From Candidatus Zixiibacteriota bacterium (GTDB taxonomy: Bacteria > Zixibacteria > MSB-5A5 > GN15 > FEB-12): 6,686 nucleotides of DNA. Below, one piece after another: positions 5,730 to 6,686 of the stretch. The stretch's first letter is position 1, and each line of letters begins with the position of its first letter. A program made the translations under genes and the position numbers. The stretch lies in the NCBI GenBank assembly GCA_030619345.1, contig JAUXBO010000136.1, positions 1-6,686 on the forward strand, given 5' to 3'. The notes beneath the pieces are model-generated. The model was not told where the DNA came from, ran no database searches, and worked only from the letters and a program-made list of their open reading frames with translations.

Positions 5730-6686
5730 TTACCAAAAATACTCAAGTCGTACGTTACCACTACCTGTGTAGTGAAGTCGCATCAAACCGGAGAACTCTT
5801 TTGGTCGGCCCGCATAGTCGATCGCGGGATAAAATCTCATTGATGAGAATATCTTCCGCGTAGCAACAGTTAGTCTGGTCAAACTTTTGCTCGTTCGAAG
5901 AACGGAAGGAACCCCATTGGTATCAATTGTAAGGTAAACCGTGACGATATCGGTCCGGTTGTGGTAGCGATCAGGAATTGGAAAACGGTCTCCGAAATTG
6001 AACGACGGTAACGGCGCCGAAAGTAAACCGACCGTGTCCGGGAACAGCTGTAGCTGTGTTTTTTCCACGAAAGAAAATTCAGCAAGGTTTTCCTCGATCC
6101 ATGCCCGATTAGGATAGTTGATCTGGGGATAAAACGAGATCATCAGGAAACAAGAAGAACTGACCGCAATTCCATCGATAGACATTGGCGTGAAGCGTGC
6201 ATATTGGACGGCCGACCTCAACTGGCCCGAGAATGACGAATAACTCGATTTCAGCTCTTCTACTTCAATGACTTCACCGGTCTCATCGAGATTCAGATGG
6301 AGCAATACGTATGGAAGGATCACCGTTGAATCGGACCAGTCAAGATCACAGAAATATTTCGGGAAAAACTCAATCTCCGGAAAGGTGAATCCGTTTCGTT
6401 CAAGAGCTTCAGTATAGAGATGTCGATTGGATATTGAGAGATCAAAACCTACTGCAAACTCAAGTGACGGCAACAACCGCCGCGGCTCAAGATGCACCAA
6501 AACCGGGAGTTGTGAATTTATTTTTCTGGAGTCTTTCTGAGCCGGTTCAAAACAGATCGACTGCAAGTAGTCTTTGCAAAAGCTAAGATACGATGTATCA
6601 GAAACAGGTACTGCTGATACCTCTTTGACTCTTCCCTTCTTGTCAATTTCCAGCAAAGCATGAATCAGCAACTCGCTTCTAACACG
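5730..6686 (-). CDS. Protein with three tandem TonB C-terminal-like units (5' end beyond window)
   Basis: The reading frame is open to the window edge (first codons read R-V-R-S-E-L) and I see no ATG, so the true start lies beyond 6686. Residues below count from the TTG at 6671. Three segments share the TonB C-terminal pattern: a hydrophobic strand, 'D-x-x-G-x-V/P', a helix, then 'F-x-P' and a closing strand. They lie at about 1-62 (EIDKKGRV, CFEPAQ), 120-182 (NLDETGEV, RFTPMSIDG) and 241-304 (TIDTNGVP, RFYPAIDYAG). Linkers of about 58 residues contain 'FPEIEFFP' and 'GDRFPIPDR', like the 'YP..A' entry into a TonB domain. In TonB this domain contacts outer-membrane receptors and peptidoglycan. 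No membrane helix or Pro-rich spacer is visible in the part present, so signal peptide or anchor, if any, is out of view. It ends in '...LEYFW' and TAA, 271 bases before the next gene. The fold call is by motif reading; a triple-TonB_C architecture is unusual. Confidence 0.7.
   Translation of the reverse strand, partial: RVRSELLIHALLEIDKKGRVKEVSAVPVSDTSYLSFCKDYLQSICFEPAQKDSRKINSQLPVLVHLEPRRLLPSLEFAVGFDLSISNRHLYTEALERNGFTFPEIEFFPKYFCDLDWSDSTVILPYVLLHLNLDETGEVIEVEELKSSYSSFSGQLRSAVQYARFTPMSIDGIAVSSSCFLMISFYPQINYPNRAWIEENLAEFSFVEKTQLQLFPDTVGLLSAPLPSFNFGDRFPIPDRYHNRTDIVTVYLTIDTNGVPSVLRTSKSLTRLTVATRKIFSSMRFYPAIDYAGRPKEFSGLMRLHYTGSGNVRLEYFW

Noticed and set aside
5563..5863. Overlapping plus-strand open frames across the intergenic region and the end of the triple TonB-C gene.
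   Set aside because: They overlap each other and the coding minus strand, and have low-complexity or unpatterned translations without a ribosome site I trust.

Overview
All recognisable genes in this window lie on the minus strand, so transcription reads from high to low coordinates. The genes encode the parts of a TonB-type energy transduction system: an ExbB/TolQ-like proton channel subunit, two different ExbD/TolR-like subunits and the start of a TonB-like protein. Upstream in the same direction come a secreted TPR protein, a four-helix membrane protein and a small two-helix membrane protein. ExbB/ExbD/TonB machinery and a signal-peptide TPR protein point to a diderm (Gram-negative) bacterium. 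The tonB start (a YGAYELK-like segment just before the helix) and the exbB-exbD-exbD-tonB order resemble what I know from Bacteroidota and the wider FCB group, including uncultured candidate phyla. That placement is inference, and I cannot name a genus.

Layout in transcription order. (1) 6686-5730: 5'-truncated gene whose product has three TonB C-terminal-like units about 120 residues apart. (2) 5729-5459: 271 bases with no convincing gene, although the frame of the preceding gene stays open for 71 codons after its stop. (3) 5458-5189: 89-residue two-helix membrane protein, GTG start. (4) 5156-3216: 646-residue secreted TPR protein with an acidic insert and a Cys-rich C-terminal third. (5) 3184-2162: 340-residue membrane protein with a long low-complexity Ala/Thr/Glu/Ser loop. 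(6) 2131-1376: ExbB/TolQ-like, GTG start. (7) 1372-905: first ExbD. (8) 832-185: second ExbD, enlarged. (9) 185-1: TonB-like N-terminus, cut by the window edge.

Genes 3-9 have short gaps (32, 31, 30, 3 and 72 bases, then a 1-base overlap), which fits one operon. The likely working model is that ExbB and the two ExbDs form a proton-driven motor in the inner membrane that moves the TonB-like protein. The TPR protein probably lies in the periplasm as a scaffold or partner, and the 340-residue protein is a further inner-membrane component of unknown role. The triple TonB-C protein may be a separate transcription unit, but its domains link it in theme to the operon. The roles of the accessory proteins are inferred from gene neighbourhood only.
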